This document shows, one piece after another, positions 14,918 to 22,937 of a stretch of DNA of 22,937 nt (its first letter is position 1; every line of letters starts with the position of its first letter). The notes beneath the pieces are model-generated. The model ran no database searches. It saw only the letters and a program-made list of their open reading frames with translations, and was not told where the DNA came from. A program made the translations under genes and the position numbers. Source of the stretch: Firmicutes bacterium UBA2296 (lineage in GTDB: Bacteria; Bacillota; UBA994); assembly GCA_002345475.1 (NCBI GenBank), contig DDWC01000128.1, forward strand, positions 1-22,937. The letters are read 5' to 3'.

Positions 14918-14950
14918 ACAGGACCGCCATAAGGCGGTCCTGTTTCTGTT
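14918..14950 (+). terminator. Intrinsic terminator of mscL
   Basis: A perfect 11-base inverted repeat ACAGGACCGCC / GGCGGTCCTGT with loop ATAA (14918-14943), then TTCTGTTT. It lies between the convergent ends of mscL and the DUF454 gene, so it may also act on the minus strand, although no good T-tract is seen there. Confidence 0.8.
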
Positions 14951-14955
14951 TCAGG

Positions 14956-15390
14956 CTATTCCATTTCCCTCAGGGCCAGACAACGGTTTCTGGAGCGCTC
15001 CTGCTCCGGCGCTGTCAGATCTTCGAAGGACCGCAAAGACAGTATGTGTGCAGTGACCAGCGAACCTATGATCAGGAGTATGAAGGTGACATGAAGCTTC
15101 TGTACCAGGTACATAGATACTGCCATAGACAGCCAAAGTGTAAGGATTGCCACGCGCTTGGTGCTGCGGCGTACGCTGCGAAACTCAGTGTAGTTATAGA
15201 TGTATTCTCCGCAAATTCTGTGGTTTAATAGCCAGCGATGAAGACGGGGAGAACTGCGCAGGAAACTCCACGCCGCGAGCAACAGGAATGGAGTCGTAGG
15301 CAGTACAGGCATCACCACACCAAGCAGACCTAACGCCACCGCCAGCAAGCCCAGGGCGGTCAGGAGAATTCTCTTTATGCCCTTAGTCAA
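14956..15390 (-). CDS. DUF454 (YbaN-like) inner-membrane protein
   Basis: About 144 residues. Two hydrophobic segments near the N-terminus contain the family hallmark LGLLGVVMPVLPTTPFLLLAAWSFLRSSPRLHRWLLNH, followed by a pair of hydrophobic segments (ILTLWLSMAVSMYLV and FILLIIGSLVTAHIL) and a charged tail. This matches PF04304, whose function is unknown. The start is probably the TTG at 15390, 8 bases after GGAGG; an open frame continues to a GTG at 15438 that lacks a ribosome site. An extended -10 promoter lies about 75 bases upstream. Confidence 0.85.
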   Translation of the reverse strand: MTKGIKRILLTALGLLAVALGLLGVVMPVLPTTPFLLLAAWSFLRSSPRLHRWLLNHRICGEYIYNYTEFRSVRRSTKRVAILTLWLSMAVSMYLVQKLHVTFILLIIGSLVTAHILSLRSFEDLTAPEQERSRNRCLALREME

Positions 15391-15463
15391 ATGCACCACC
15401 TCCTCACTGGTTCGATGCCCACAAACGGCGTAAATCACCGTGCTTGTTTTCTCTTGCCTTACT

Positions 15464-15472
15464 ATTATAGCA
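15464..15472 (-). promoter_or_regulatory. Extended -10 promoter of the DUF454 gene
   Basis: TGCTATAAT on the minus strand is a perfect TATAAT with the TGn extension; no good -35 is seen at 17 bases, which extended -10 promoters can do without. It lies between the SLC13 stop and the DUF454 start. Confidence 0.5.
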
Positions 15473-15521
15473 CTTGCCGACCCACTTTGTTTTCGGGCAT
15501 GGCCAGCAGCTCAGGGGAGCC

Positions 15522-17306
15522 CTAGGCAAACAACGGCCAGACGCGCAGTATCATGGGAACAGCTGCAGCAGCCACAACTACGCTCAAGGGCAGTCCCAGA
15601 CGCCAGTAATCTGCGAACTTGTACCCACCAGGCCCCATAATCAGGGTGTTTGACTGGTGACCTATCGGTGTCATAAACGCGCAGGAGGCACCAACTACGG
15701 CGCTCATCAGGAAGGGGTCGGCACTGGCGCCAAGCCCGACGCTGATGCCAAGGGCTATGGGAGCCATAAGCAGCACTGCCGCGGCGTTATTAACAATGTT
15801 TGACAAGAGCATGGTGGCCAACAGGACCAGGCTCAGGACTAGCCAGGCCTCGGCCCTGCCCGAGACCGCCAGTATGGCGTTAGCCAGCAACTGCGCCGCT
15901 CCGGTGGTTTCAAGGGCCGCGCTTACAGGGATCATGGCGGCCAGCATAACTATTACCGAACCCTCTATGCTCTCATACGCTTCGCGCAGAGAGAGAAACC
16001 CGGTCATAATCATGGCCAATGCGGCTGCAACAAAACTTATCTGAATGGGGACTATGCCAAGAGCGGAGACCATGATGGCAGCGGCAAAAATGCCCACGGC
16101 CAGCGCCACCCTGCCTCCCTGACCAAAACGCAAACCCCTTTCTGCCAGCGGCAGGCAGCCCAATGAGGCCATTGCCTCCTGGAGCGAGTCGACACCGCCT
16201 TGTAGGAGGAGGACATCACCTGCCCTCAGTCGAATCTTCCCGGGCTGGGAGCGCAGACGACCTCCCTCTCTGGCCACGCCAAGCAGGTTTATGCCGTACT
16301 GGGAACGCAGACCGAGACCCAAAGCGCTGCGCCCTTCCAGGCTGGAGTTGGCAGTGACAATGGCCTCGACCACTGTTATTTCCTCTGAACTAAGCTCTTC
16401 TTCACTTATCACATGGGTAGCCGCCAGATCAATGCCGGTGGCTTCAATCAGTTCCTTAAGCTCCTCGGCACTGGCCTTGACAATGAGAGTGTCACAGTCT
16501 GCCAACAGACGGTACGGCGACGGAGCGGGGAATCGCTGCCCGTCTCGCACATGCCCAACTACAACTACATCACCCTTTGTGGCTTCTTCAATGTACTTCA
16601 AGGGTTTCCCCGCCAAGGGTGAATCAGGCGGAATGGTTACGTCGGTAATGTAGTGATCAATATCAAAGAGCTCAGAACGAGACAGTCTACCTTTGCGCTG
16701 CGGAATAAGACGCCACCCACCTACCACAATAAAGGCGACGCCACAAATCGCCACTACAGCACCAACCGGGGCAAAATCAAACATGCGAAATGGCTCACCT
16801 CCGGTAGCCTGGGCACGAAAAGTAGAAATCAGGATGTTTGGCGGCGTGCCTATCTGGGTAATCAGGCCCCCCAAGAGAGAACCAAATGCGATAGGCATGA
16901 GAAACACCGAAGGAGAACGGTCACCTTTGCGGGCCATGCGAATAGCTACCGGCATAAAGAGCGCCAAAGCGCCAACATTGTTCATGAATGCCGAGCAAAC
17001 GGTCACGCCGAGGACCAGAGCCCCCAGCTGCAAGACCTGATTATTCCCAACACGAGATAGCGAGCGTACTATGTAGTCAACCATACCGGAGTTCATCAGG
17101 CCTTTGCTCAGAACCAGTACAGCTGCTACCGTGATAACAGCGGGGTTCCCAAACCCGGAGAAGGCGTCTGCGGCAGAGACCAAACCCAGAGTGCTTGCCA
17201 CCAAGAGGCCCAGGAGAGCGACTACGTCATGGCGCCAGCGCCCCCAGACAAACAGACCAAGGATCGCCGCCAGCAAAGAAAATATCGTAAACTGTTGAAA
17301 GGTCAT
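15522..17306 (-). CDS. SLC13/DASS-family transporter with two RCK_C (TrkA-C) domains
   Basis: A 594-residue membrane protein. The N-terminal half (1 to about 200) holds several membrane segments with CSAFMNNVGALALFMP and TQIGTPPNILIS. Two soluble RCK_C-type domains follow (about 215-300, TDVTIPPDSPLAGKPLKYI..., and about 315-390, EAIVTANSSLEGRSALGLGL...). The C-terminal half (about 400-594) repeats the transport motifs LLSNIVNNAAAVLLMAP and TPIGHQSNTLIMGPGGYKFADYWRLG. These paired SNT/NNV and TPPN-type motifs are those of divalent anion:sodium symporters (COG0471), a group that moves dicarboxylates or sulfate. The exact substrate is not predictable. RCK_C insertions are common in this subgroup and may bind a regulatory ligand. 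The ATG at 17306 follows AAGGAGG at 8 bases. The adenine deaminase gene ends 144 bases upstream. Confidence 0.9.
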   Translation of the reverse strand: MTFQQFTIFSLLAAILGLFVWGRWRHDVVALLGLLVASTLGLVSAADAFSGFGNPAVITVAAVLVLSKGLMNSGMVDYIVRSLSRVGNNQVLQLGALVLGVTVCSAFMNNVGALALFMPVAIRMARKGDRSPSVFLMPIAFGSLLGGLITQIGTPPNILISTFRAQATGGEPFRMFDFAPVGAVVAICGVAFIVVGGWRLIPQRKGRLSRSELFDIDHYITDVTIPPDSPLAGKPLKYIEEATKGDVVVVGHVRDGQRFPAPSPYRLLADCDTLIVKASAEELKELIEATGIDLAATHVISEEELSSEEITVVEAIVTANSSLEGRSALGLGLRSQYGINLLGVAREGGRLRSQPGKIRLRAGDVLLLQGGVDSLQEAMASLGCLPLAERGLRFGQGGRVALAVGIFAAAIMVSALGIVPIQISFVAAALAMIMTGFLSLREAYESIEGSVIVMLAAMIPVSAALETTGAAQLLANAILAVSGRAEAWLVLSLVLLATMLLSNIVNNAAAVLLMAPIALGISVGLGASADPFLMSAVVGASCAFMTPIGHQSNTLIMGPGGYKFADYWRLGLPLSVVVAAAAVPMILRVWPLFA

Positions 17307-17450
17307 TGTCCTAGCCTCCTTCCGCGAGGTTATTCTTATGAACAGGCACTTGAAGCGGCTGTCGACTGACCTACTTAATTCTACGCTTACAGTAATAATC
17401 CCTCTATTCGGCCCCTGCTGTCGTCGGGTTACTTGCCGGCGGGTGGCCTC

Positions 17451-19151
17451 CTAGTAGTGATATGCCCTCTTGATAACATCGAAAAGTCCCCTTGTGGTTA
17501 TCCTCAGTTCCGGGATGACGGGCAGAGCAATAAAAGAGAGAGTCAGGAAAGGGTCGACATTCTCGTTGACCCCCAGAGTCTTCGCCAGAAGTTTCATCTC
17601 CTGCAGACGGGACTGAACAACTGCTGGCGTTTCTTCGCTGATAAGACCCATCACAGGAAGCGGCAATGTCATTTTCGTGCGTCCCCCGCTACTTATGGCC
17701 AGGCCTCCCTGCATGGCTATGATCGCCTCAACGGCACGAATTATATCGGGATCGTTGTCGCCGACCACGATTATGTTGTGTGAATCATGACCCACACTGG
17801 TGGCCAGGGCGGCGTTCTCCAGACCGAACCCGGCTACGAAGCCGACTCCTACTCGCCCACTCCCCTTGTGCCTTTCGATGACGGCAACTTTGTTATACTC
17901 CTTTGATGCCAAAGCGATACCGTCCCGGTGTTCCAACGATGCCATCTCGCTACTGGTGACAATTTGACCCTCCAGCAGTCTAATCACACGGATGTCTCCG
18001 CCCGAACTGTAGAGTGATAGCTTATTCTGAAAATCAGCAGCCACCTTGACGCTGCGTTTCAGTTCCTCAGGGGTTGGTCTGACGACTTCTGGCCAGCCAG
18101 GCGTTACTTCTCTACCTCTATGGAAGACAGCCTTCACCGACAGTCGACGCAGATCATCCAGCACCAGCAGGTCTGCCTGATAGCCCGGAGCTATGCCGCC
18201 AAGTCGGCGCAGCCCATAATGCCGCGCAGTATTGATAGTGGCCATTTGAATAGCCTTGACGGGATCCAGGCCCAGCGCTACCGCCAGACGGACATTGTGG
18301 TCAATATGCCCCTCACGCTCGATGTCAATGATGTCCTTGTCGTCGGTGCAAAAGGAGAAGCCGGCGGTATCAATACCCGACGCGAGGAGTCCCGTGACGA
18401 CATCCGGCAGGTTGTGAGCGGCTGTACCCTGCCGGATGAGCACCTGAAGTCCTGCTCTCCGCTTGCGCAGAGCATCGGCAAAACTGTCCACTTCATGGTC
18501 CGACGCTATGCCCGAGAAAACATAAGCCGAAAGGTCCTCTGGCGAGAGCGCAGGGGCATGGCCGTCGATGGCACGCCCGGCGAACAAATCAAGTTTGGCG
18601 AACATATCCGCGTCGCCTTCGATGACAGAGACAAAATCCATCACTTCACCGAGGCCCAGCAGACGGGGGTGTCCGGCCATCTCAGCCATCTCGTGCACAG
18701 AGAGATGGGACCCGTTGTCCTCTTCGGCGGTAGCCGGCACACAGGAAGGCATCATTACCAGGACATTGGCGGGAATGTTTTCCGTCTGGTCAAGAATGTA
18801 CTTTATCCCTGCCAGGCCAGCAACATTGGCCGCTTCATGAGGGTCAGCTATGAAGGTGGTGGTACCCCGCGCCAGAGCGCTCATGACCACACGAGCCGGG
18901 GCCAGCATGGTCGACTCGAGATGCACATGAGCATCTATGAAGCCGGGGCAGAGATATCGCCCCTGCAGGTCGATTTCCCTGTGCCCGGAATAGCGACCAA
19001 CGCCGACAATCTGGTCGCCCGAAACAGCGACATCAGCCTCAACCACCTCGCCGGTGAAGACGTTGACGACCCGACCGTTTTTGAACACCAGATCCGCTTT
19101 GCTGCGGCCCCGTGCCATGGACAGCCTGCAGCGAACTACGTCGATATCCAT
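17451..19151 (-). CDS. ade: Adenine deaminase
   Basis: A 566-residue amidohydrolase that converts adenine to hypoxanthine and ammonia in purine salvage. The N-terminal beta-sandwich includes ADLVFKNGRVVNVFTGEVVEADVAV. The metal motif GFIDAHVHLEST gives His75 and His77; further conserved motifs are DPHEAANV, GLGEVMDF, IDGHAP, SDHE and FCTDDKD. The C-terminal adenine deaminase domain shows ALATSVGHDSHNIIVVGDND and GGLAISSGG. Length and motifs match bacterial Ade closely. The ATG at 19151 is preferred: GGAGG lies ten bases upstream, whereas it is only one base from the ATG at 19160. The gene has a terminator ahead of it and so is probably its own transcription unit. A BMP nucleoside importer is encoded 4 kb further downstream. 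Confidence 0.95.
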   Translation of the reverse strand: MDIDVVRCRLSMARGRSKADLVFKNGRVVNVFTGEVVEADVAVSGDQIVGVGRYSGHREIDLQGRYLCPGFIDAHVHLESTMLAPARVVMSALARGTTTFIADPHEAANVAGLAGIKYILDQTENIPANVLVMMPSCVPATAEEDNGSHLSVHEMAEMAGHPRLLGLGEVMDFVSVIEGDADMFAKLDLFAGRAIDGHAPALSPEDLSAYVFSGIASDHEVDSFADALRKRRAGLQVLIRQGTAAHNLPDVVTGLLASGIDTAGFSFCTDDKDIIDIEREGHIDHNVRLAVALGLDPVKAIQMATINTARHYGLRRLGGIAPGYQADLLVLDDLRRLSVKAVFHRGREVTPGWPEVVRPTPEELKRSVKVAADFQNKLSLYSSGGDIRVIRLLEGQIVTSSEMASLEHRDGIALASKEYNKVAVIERHKGSGRVGVGFVAGFGLENAALATSVGHDSHNIIVVGDNDPDIIRAVEAIIAMQGGLAISSGGRTKMTLPLPVMGLISEETPAVVQSRLQEMKLLAKTLGVNENVDPFLTLSFIALPVIPELRITTRGLFDVIKRAYHY

Positions 19152-19241
19152 GCCTTTCATACCTCCACCACAGCTCAGGTAGTGAGCTTCGACTTGTCAC
19201 CATTGTGCCAGAATCAGGCTTTGCTGATGCCTGAAGAGTCC

Positions 19242-19289
19242 AAAAAACCCAAACCCCCCTCCCGCGTAGCTTCCTACTCGGGAGGGGGG
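19242..19289 (-). terminator. Intrinsic terminator after the HAD hydrolase gene
   Basis: On the minus strand CCCCCCTCCCG (19289-19279) and CGGGAGGGGGG (19264-19254) form a perfect 11-bp stem with a 14-base loop, followed by TTTGGGTTTTTT. It begins 14 bases after the stop and ends the activase/HAD transcript before ade. Confidence 0.85.
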
Positions 19290-19303
19290 CCTTCTCTCTT
19301 CAA

Positions 19304-20014
19304 CTATTGGCTGTCTGCAAACCACTGGGTAACATCAGATAGCGTGCCGTGATAGAGACAGTCGGTGAGCGGTCTGTTCTCACGATTTATGAGGAAGTCG
19401 CTCACCATGACCACGGGCAGTCGAGCTTTGACGGCAGCAAAATCCTCTTCCATATCGTTGCCCACATGAAGACAGCGGGAAGGGTGAGTCCCCAGGGTAT
19501 CCATTATCTCTGCAAAATAGCGTGGGCTAGGCTTACAGAACCTGGTTTCTTCATAGCTTGTTATGTGTCGCCATGGCAGGTCGTCGAGGTCTGCCCATTT
19601 CATCCGCTCCAACACCGCTTGGCGGGGAAAGACCGGATTAGTGGCCATGACAATCTCGTACCCCTTGGCAAGCGCTGATTGAGCCAGCACCCTCGCCAGG
19701 GGAGAAGGTTTGGAGTATCGCGCCAAATACGGAAACTGGTCAAGGTAGAACTTATCGAAGCGAGGCAGGAGTTCCTCTTCTGGCCTGCCAACGCGGGGGA
19801 TAAATCGCTTCATGAATTTCTCCTTGTTGGTCAGTTCTGCGCTCTGATCGCGTATTGTGGCCATGCTCGACTCCATGACATGACGGGCGAAGACGTCAGG
19901 TGGAGCGACATCGGCAAAGGTTTTGCCCAGAAGTTGCAGGTATGCCCCCAAAAAAGCTTCTGTGTCCATGGGCAGCATCGTGCCGTCGAGATCAAATAGT
20001 ATATGCGTGCGCAA
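19304..20014 (-). CDS. HAD-family hydrolase
   Basis: A 236-residue haloacid dehalogenase superfamily protein, probably a cytosolic phosphatase. Motif I is FDLDGT with the nucleophile Asp8 and acid/base Asp10; motif II is the Thr125 in VMATNPVF; motif III is Lys161 in CKPSP; motif IV is GNDMEED (185-191). A helical cap lies between residues 15 and 110, as in the class C1 group. The substrate is unknown. The start is TTG at 20014, with AGGGGG about 8 bases upstream, 21 bases after the stop of the activase-like gene, so the two are probably cotranscribed. Confidence 0.88.
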   Translation of the reverse strand: MRTHILFDLDGTMLPMDTEAFLGAYLQLLGKTFADVAPPDVFARHVMESSMATIRDQSAELTNKEKFMKRFIPRVGRPEEELLPRFDKFYLDQFPYLARYSKPSPLARVLAQSALAKGYEIVMATNPVFPRQAVLERMKWADLDDLPWRHITSYEETRFCKPSPRYFAEIMDTLGTHPSRCLHVGNDMEEDFAAVKARLPVVMVSDFLINRENRPLTDCLYHGTLSDVTQWFADSQ

Positions 20015-20035
20015 TAAATGTCCCCCTATCGTTAG

Positions 20036-22937
20036 CTAATTGTCGCGTGTCGCTGACTCGGCGGCTCTGGCAACCAGAGCCGGTCGGCGCTCCTGTTCAC
20101 TGTCGCTCACACCGGCAAAAGCGTTGGTAAGCATAAGGCGAATCCTGTTCAGCTGATTTACCTCACTCGCCCCCGGATCATAATCGACAGCCACTATGTT
20201 GGTCCCCGGGAAAAGGCGTCGCAGTTCTTTGATCATCCCCTTGCCGGTGACGTGATTGGGTAGACAGGCAAAGGGCTGCATGCAGATTATGTTCTTTACA
20301 CCGCTGGTTATCAGTTCAATCATCTCTCCGGTAAGAAACCAGCCCTCACCTGTCTGGTGGCCAAGGGAAAGAACTCGTGAAGCCTCTTCGGCGATTTCTC
20401 CGATCGCCTTAGGCGCAACGAAGCGAGAGTTACCCTCAAGGGCCTGCTTGTAGGGACGTCGGTACAGCTCCAAAATCGCAATAGCGGTAAGTCCCACATA
20501 CTTGGCCAGACGGGTTCCGGCGAGATAACGATTCTGGAAACGGAACTGCAGGAGACTATAGAGAAGGAAATCCATCAGGCCCGGGACCACCGCCTCCGCG
20601 CCTTCCCTCTCCACCAGTTCCACCACATCGTTGTTGGCTGTCGGGTGGTACTTAACCAGTATTTCGCCCACCAGGCCAACCTTTGGTTTCTCAATCGCTA
20701 CTAGCTCCATATTTTCAAAGTCATTTACCATGTCTTTTACAATGCTCCTGTAATGCAACCAGCTGGCCTTCCTCAGCGAGCTAATACAGCGCGCCACCCA
20801 CTTTTCATATAGCCTGTTGGCAGAACCCGGAAAACGCTCATATGGTCTGACCCGGTAGAGCAAATTCATGAGGATGTCGCCGTACATCACCGCCAGCAGG
20901 CCACGATGGAGCAAAGCAGGGGTGTAGCGAAAACCTGCGTTCTTCTCCAGACCGGTAGCGCTCAGGGAAATAACCGGCACATGGGCGAAGCCGGCGTCAG
21001 CCAACGCCTTGCGCAGCAGGCCGATGTAGTTGGTGGCTCGGCATCCTCCACCAGTCTGGGATATCATTACCGAAGTTCTCGACAGGTCAAAATCGCCGGA
21101 CTGAAGGGCTTCTATGAGCTGCCCAATGACCAGTATGGACGGATAGCAAGCATCGTTATTGACGTACCTTAGTCCGACTTCCACCGCTCTCCTGTCGTGT
21201 GCAGGCAGCACCACAAGCTGATAACCGCTTTGACGAAAGGCCTCCTGCAGAAACTGAAAATGTATCGGCGACATCTCCGGGACAAGAATGGTATGTTGCC
21301 TGCGCATTTCCCTGGTGAACTCCCGCCGCAGAAAACCACCCACCGGCTCATCCTTTCCTCTGGCGGAGTCAATTTTGCGGAGGCTGGCCACCAGCGAGCG
21401 TATCCGAATGCGAGCCGCACCCAAATTGCTGCCTTCGTCTATCTTGAGGCAGGTGTAAATCTTCCCTCTGGGACGAAGTATCTCTTCTACCTGGTCCGTG
21501 GTTATGGCATCCAGGCCGCAACCAAAGGAGTTCAGCTGAACCAGTTGCAGCGAATCGTTCGCCGCAACACAAGCTGCGGCTCCGTAAAGCCGTGAATGGT
21601 ACGCCCACTGGTCCACGACCCGCAGTGGCCTTGGCACAGTCCCCAGATGAGCGACGCTGTCTTCGCTCAGAACCGCAAGACCAAGGGCGTTGATCATTTC
21701 TGGGATACCGTGATGTACGTAAGGATCGGCATGATAGGGTCTCCCGGCAAGGACTATCCCTTTCCGGCCTGAGGAAGCAAGCTGGTGTAAAACAGCCTCA
21801 CCGGCATTCCTGACGTCCTGCACGTACCTCGCCTGTTCGGCGTAGGCTTTATCCAGCGCAACTCTGGCTTCGTGGACGCCAACACGGAAGTGTGCCAGTT
21901 CCTCTACCAGACGTTTCAGCATGTGTCTGGGGCTGTTATAAGGCAGGAACGGATGCTGGAACATGACACTGTGCTCGCGCAGCTCATAGACGTTATTTTT
22001 TATCACCTCAGGGTAGGAGATGACGATGGGGCAGTTAAAGCAGTTGTCTGCGCCGGTCTGTTCCCTGTGTTCATAACTGATCGATGGGTAAAATATGTAG
22101 TTGCATCCCTTGTTAATGAGATCCACAACATGGCCGTGTACTAACTTGGCCGGATAGCATACCGACTCTGAGGGTATTGTCTCAAGTCCTCCCAGGTAGA
22201 TATCGCTACTTGAAGGCGAGGACAGTAGCACTGAAAAGCCCAGTTCTGTGAAGAGAGTGTGCCAGAAGGGGTAGTTTTCGTACATGTTCAGTACCCTGGG
22301 TAAACCGACCACCCCGCGCCTGACTGAACCCGCTGGTAGAGAAACATAATAATCAAACAGTCTCTTATACTTGTATGCAAAAAGGTTGGGAGGGGCGTCC
22401 TCCACTGCCGCCTTGCCAGCACCCCGCTCGCAGCGATTCCCGGCGACATGCCTGGTGGCGTCGTCGAAGCGGTGAATGGTCAACATACAGTTGTTCTCGC
22501 ACAGACGACAACTCCCGGCGCTGGTTTTGACCTCAAACGCGTCAACGGTGGCGAGGGAGATCAGGCTGCTTACTCCTTCCCCGGAGTAGTGGTCCCGGGC
22601 CAGCAATGCCGCCCCCAAAGCACCCATGATTCCAGCCACTGGGGGTCGCACCACCTGTTTGCCCGTAAGCAACTCAAAGGACCGCAAGACAGCTTCGTTG
22701 CAGAAGGTGCCACCCTGCACCACAATGTGTTCTCCCATTTCTGCAGGGTCTTTCAGCTTGATAACCTTATAGAGTGCGTTCTTAACCACTGAGTATGAGA
22801 GGCCCGCGGATATGTCTGACACATTCGCGCCCTCTTTCTGGGCCTGCTTCACTCGCGAGTTCATGAAAACAGTGCATCTTGTGCCAAGATCGACCGGATG
22901 AGTTGAGCTCAGCGCGGCTGCGGCAAACTCCTCGATA
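20036..22937 (-). CDS. Giant acyl-CoA dehydratase activase-related protein, C-terminal part (5' end outside window)
   Basis: The frame is open to the window edge: 24 more codons precede the Met at 22864 and read into LGTRCTVFMNSRVKQAQKEG, so the true start lies beyond 22937. Visible are 966 residues; family members are about 1400. Counting from that Met, residues 1-92 finish a BadF/BadG ATPase domain (VVQGGTFCNEAVLRSFELL). A cysteine cluster follows at Cys119, Cys122, Cys126 and Cys145 (SCRLCENNC, GNRCERG). Next is a DUF2229-type region (KYKRLFDYYVSLP, ENYPFWHTLF, PSESVCYPAKLVHGH) and then a region related to the 2-hydroxyacyl-CoA dehydratase D component (ACYPSILVIGQLIEAL, SQTGGGCRATNY, FACLPNHVTGKG). 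The family (COG3580/COG3581 fusion) is presumed to be an iron-sulphur, ATP-dependent enzyme or activator; its reaction is unknown. A HAD gene follows after 21 bases. Confidence 0.88.
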   Translation of the reverse strand, partial: IEEFAAAALSSTHPVDLGTRCTVFMNSRVKQAQKEGANVSDISAGLSYSVVKNALYKVIKLKDPAEMGEHIVVQGGTFCNEAVLRSFELLTGKQVVRPPVAGIMGALGAALLARDHYSGEGVSSLISLATVDAFEVKTSAGSCRLCENNCMLTIHRFDDATRHVAGNRCERGAGKAAVEDAPPNLFAYKYKRLFDYYVSLPAGSVRRGVVGLPRVLNMYENYPFWHTLFTELGFSVLLSSPSSSDIYLGGLETIPSESVCYPAKLVHGHVVDLINKGCNYIFYPSISYEHREQTGADNCFNCPIVISYPEVIKNNVYELREHSVMFQHPFLPYNSPRHMLKRLVEELAHFRVGVHEARVALDKAYAEQARYVQDVRNAGEAVLHQLASSGRKGIVLAGRPYHADPYVHHGIPEMINALGLAVLSEDSVAHLGTVPRPLRVVDQWAYHSRLYGAAACVAANDSLQLVQLNSFGCGLDAITTDQVEEILRPRGKIYTCLKIDEGSNLGAARIRIRSLVASLRKIDSARGKDEPVGGFLRREFTREMRRQHTILVPEMSPIHFQFLQEAFRQSGYQLVVLPAHDRRAVEVGLRYVNNDACYPSILVIGQLIEALQSGDFDLSRTSVMISQTGGGCRATNYIGLLRKALADAGFAHVPVISLSATGLEKNAGFRYTPALLHRGLLAVMYGDILMNLLYRVRPYERFPGSANRLYEKWVARCISSLRKASWLHYRSIVKDMVNDFENMELVAIEKPKVGLVGEILVKYHPTANNDVVELVEREGAEAVVPGLMDFLLYSLLQFRFQNRYLAGTRLAKYVGLTAIAILELYRRPYKQALEGNSRFVAPKAIGEIAEEASRVLSLGHQTGEGWFLTGEMIELITSGVKNIICMQPFACLPNHVTGKGMIKELRRLFPGTNIVAVDYDPGASEVNQLNRIRLMLTNAFAGVSDSEQERRPALVARAAESATRDN

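Noticed and set aside
18120..19352. 410-codon plus-strand open frame opposite adenine deaminase
   Set aside because: Adenine deaminase on the other strand has all metal-binding motifs. The antisense frame also crosses the terminator at 19242-19289 and shows no family features.
1..22937. tRNA, rRNA, CRISPR repeats, insertion sequences or phage genes
   Set aside because: Read through both strands without finding regularly spaced direct repeats, transposase or integrase motifs, or tRNA-like cloverleaf ends; the gaps between genes are short and filled with promoters, hairpins or the small ORF.

Overview
The window looks like a piece of chromosome from an anaerobic Bacillota, probably of the class Clostridia, with fairly high GC (my estimate by eye is mid-50s %). 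The grounds are purine-rich Shine-Dalgarno sequences (GGAGG type) before nearly every gene, frequent GTG and TTG starts, a VanY-type lipoprotein peptidase, a BMP-type nucleoside ABC transporter, and a giant protein related to the 2-hydroxyacyl-CoA dehydratase activators. I cannot name a genus. No rRNA, tRNA, CRISPR array, insertion sequence or phage gene was seen.

Layout. (a) 1-548: 5' part of an FAD-dependent dehydrogenase (minus strand, cut by the window edge), divergent from the next block. (b) 669-3963, plus strand: a tightly coupled operon of MFS transporter, BadF-type sugar kinase and beta-lactamase-fold serine hydrolase. It meets murQ (minus, 3949-4860) tail to tail. Together these look like a cell-wall sugar (MurNAc) recovery module. 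(c) 4989-8330, minus: a PsiE-like membrane protein with a CorC/HlyC-like tail, behind its own promoter, preceded by a three-gene ABC-2 type exporter. Upstream of the exporter lie a hairpin and a newly noticed small ORF with its own promoter and strong RBS (8441-8611). (d) 8711-13510, minus: a complete BMP-family nucleoside importer (lipoprotein, double ATPase, two permeases), with a strong hairpin terminator between the lipoprotein gene and the rest. (e) 13653-14904, plus: VanY-like D,D-carboxypeptidase lipoprotein and mscL. (f) 14956-17306, minus: a DUF454/YbaN membrane protein and an SLC13-type transporter with two RCK_C domains. (g) 17451-19151, minus: adenine deaminase. (h) 19304-22937, minus: a HAD hydrolase behind the partial activase-like giant.

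Two themes connect genes across blocks. Cell-wall turnover is represented by the kinase, the AmiE-like hydrolase, MurQ and VanY. Purine salvage is represented by the BMP nucleoside importer and adenine deaminase. The best candidates for something undescribed are the small ORF plus hairpin leader before the ABC-2 exporter, the PsiE/CorC_HlyC fusion, and the possible non-PTS MurNAc uptake arrangement. Nothing in the window is clearly a wholly new system.
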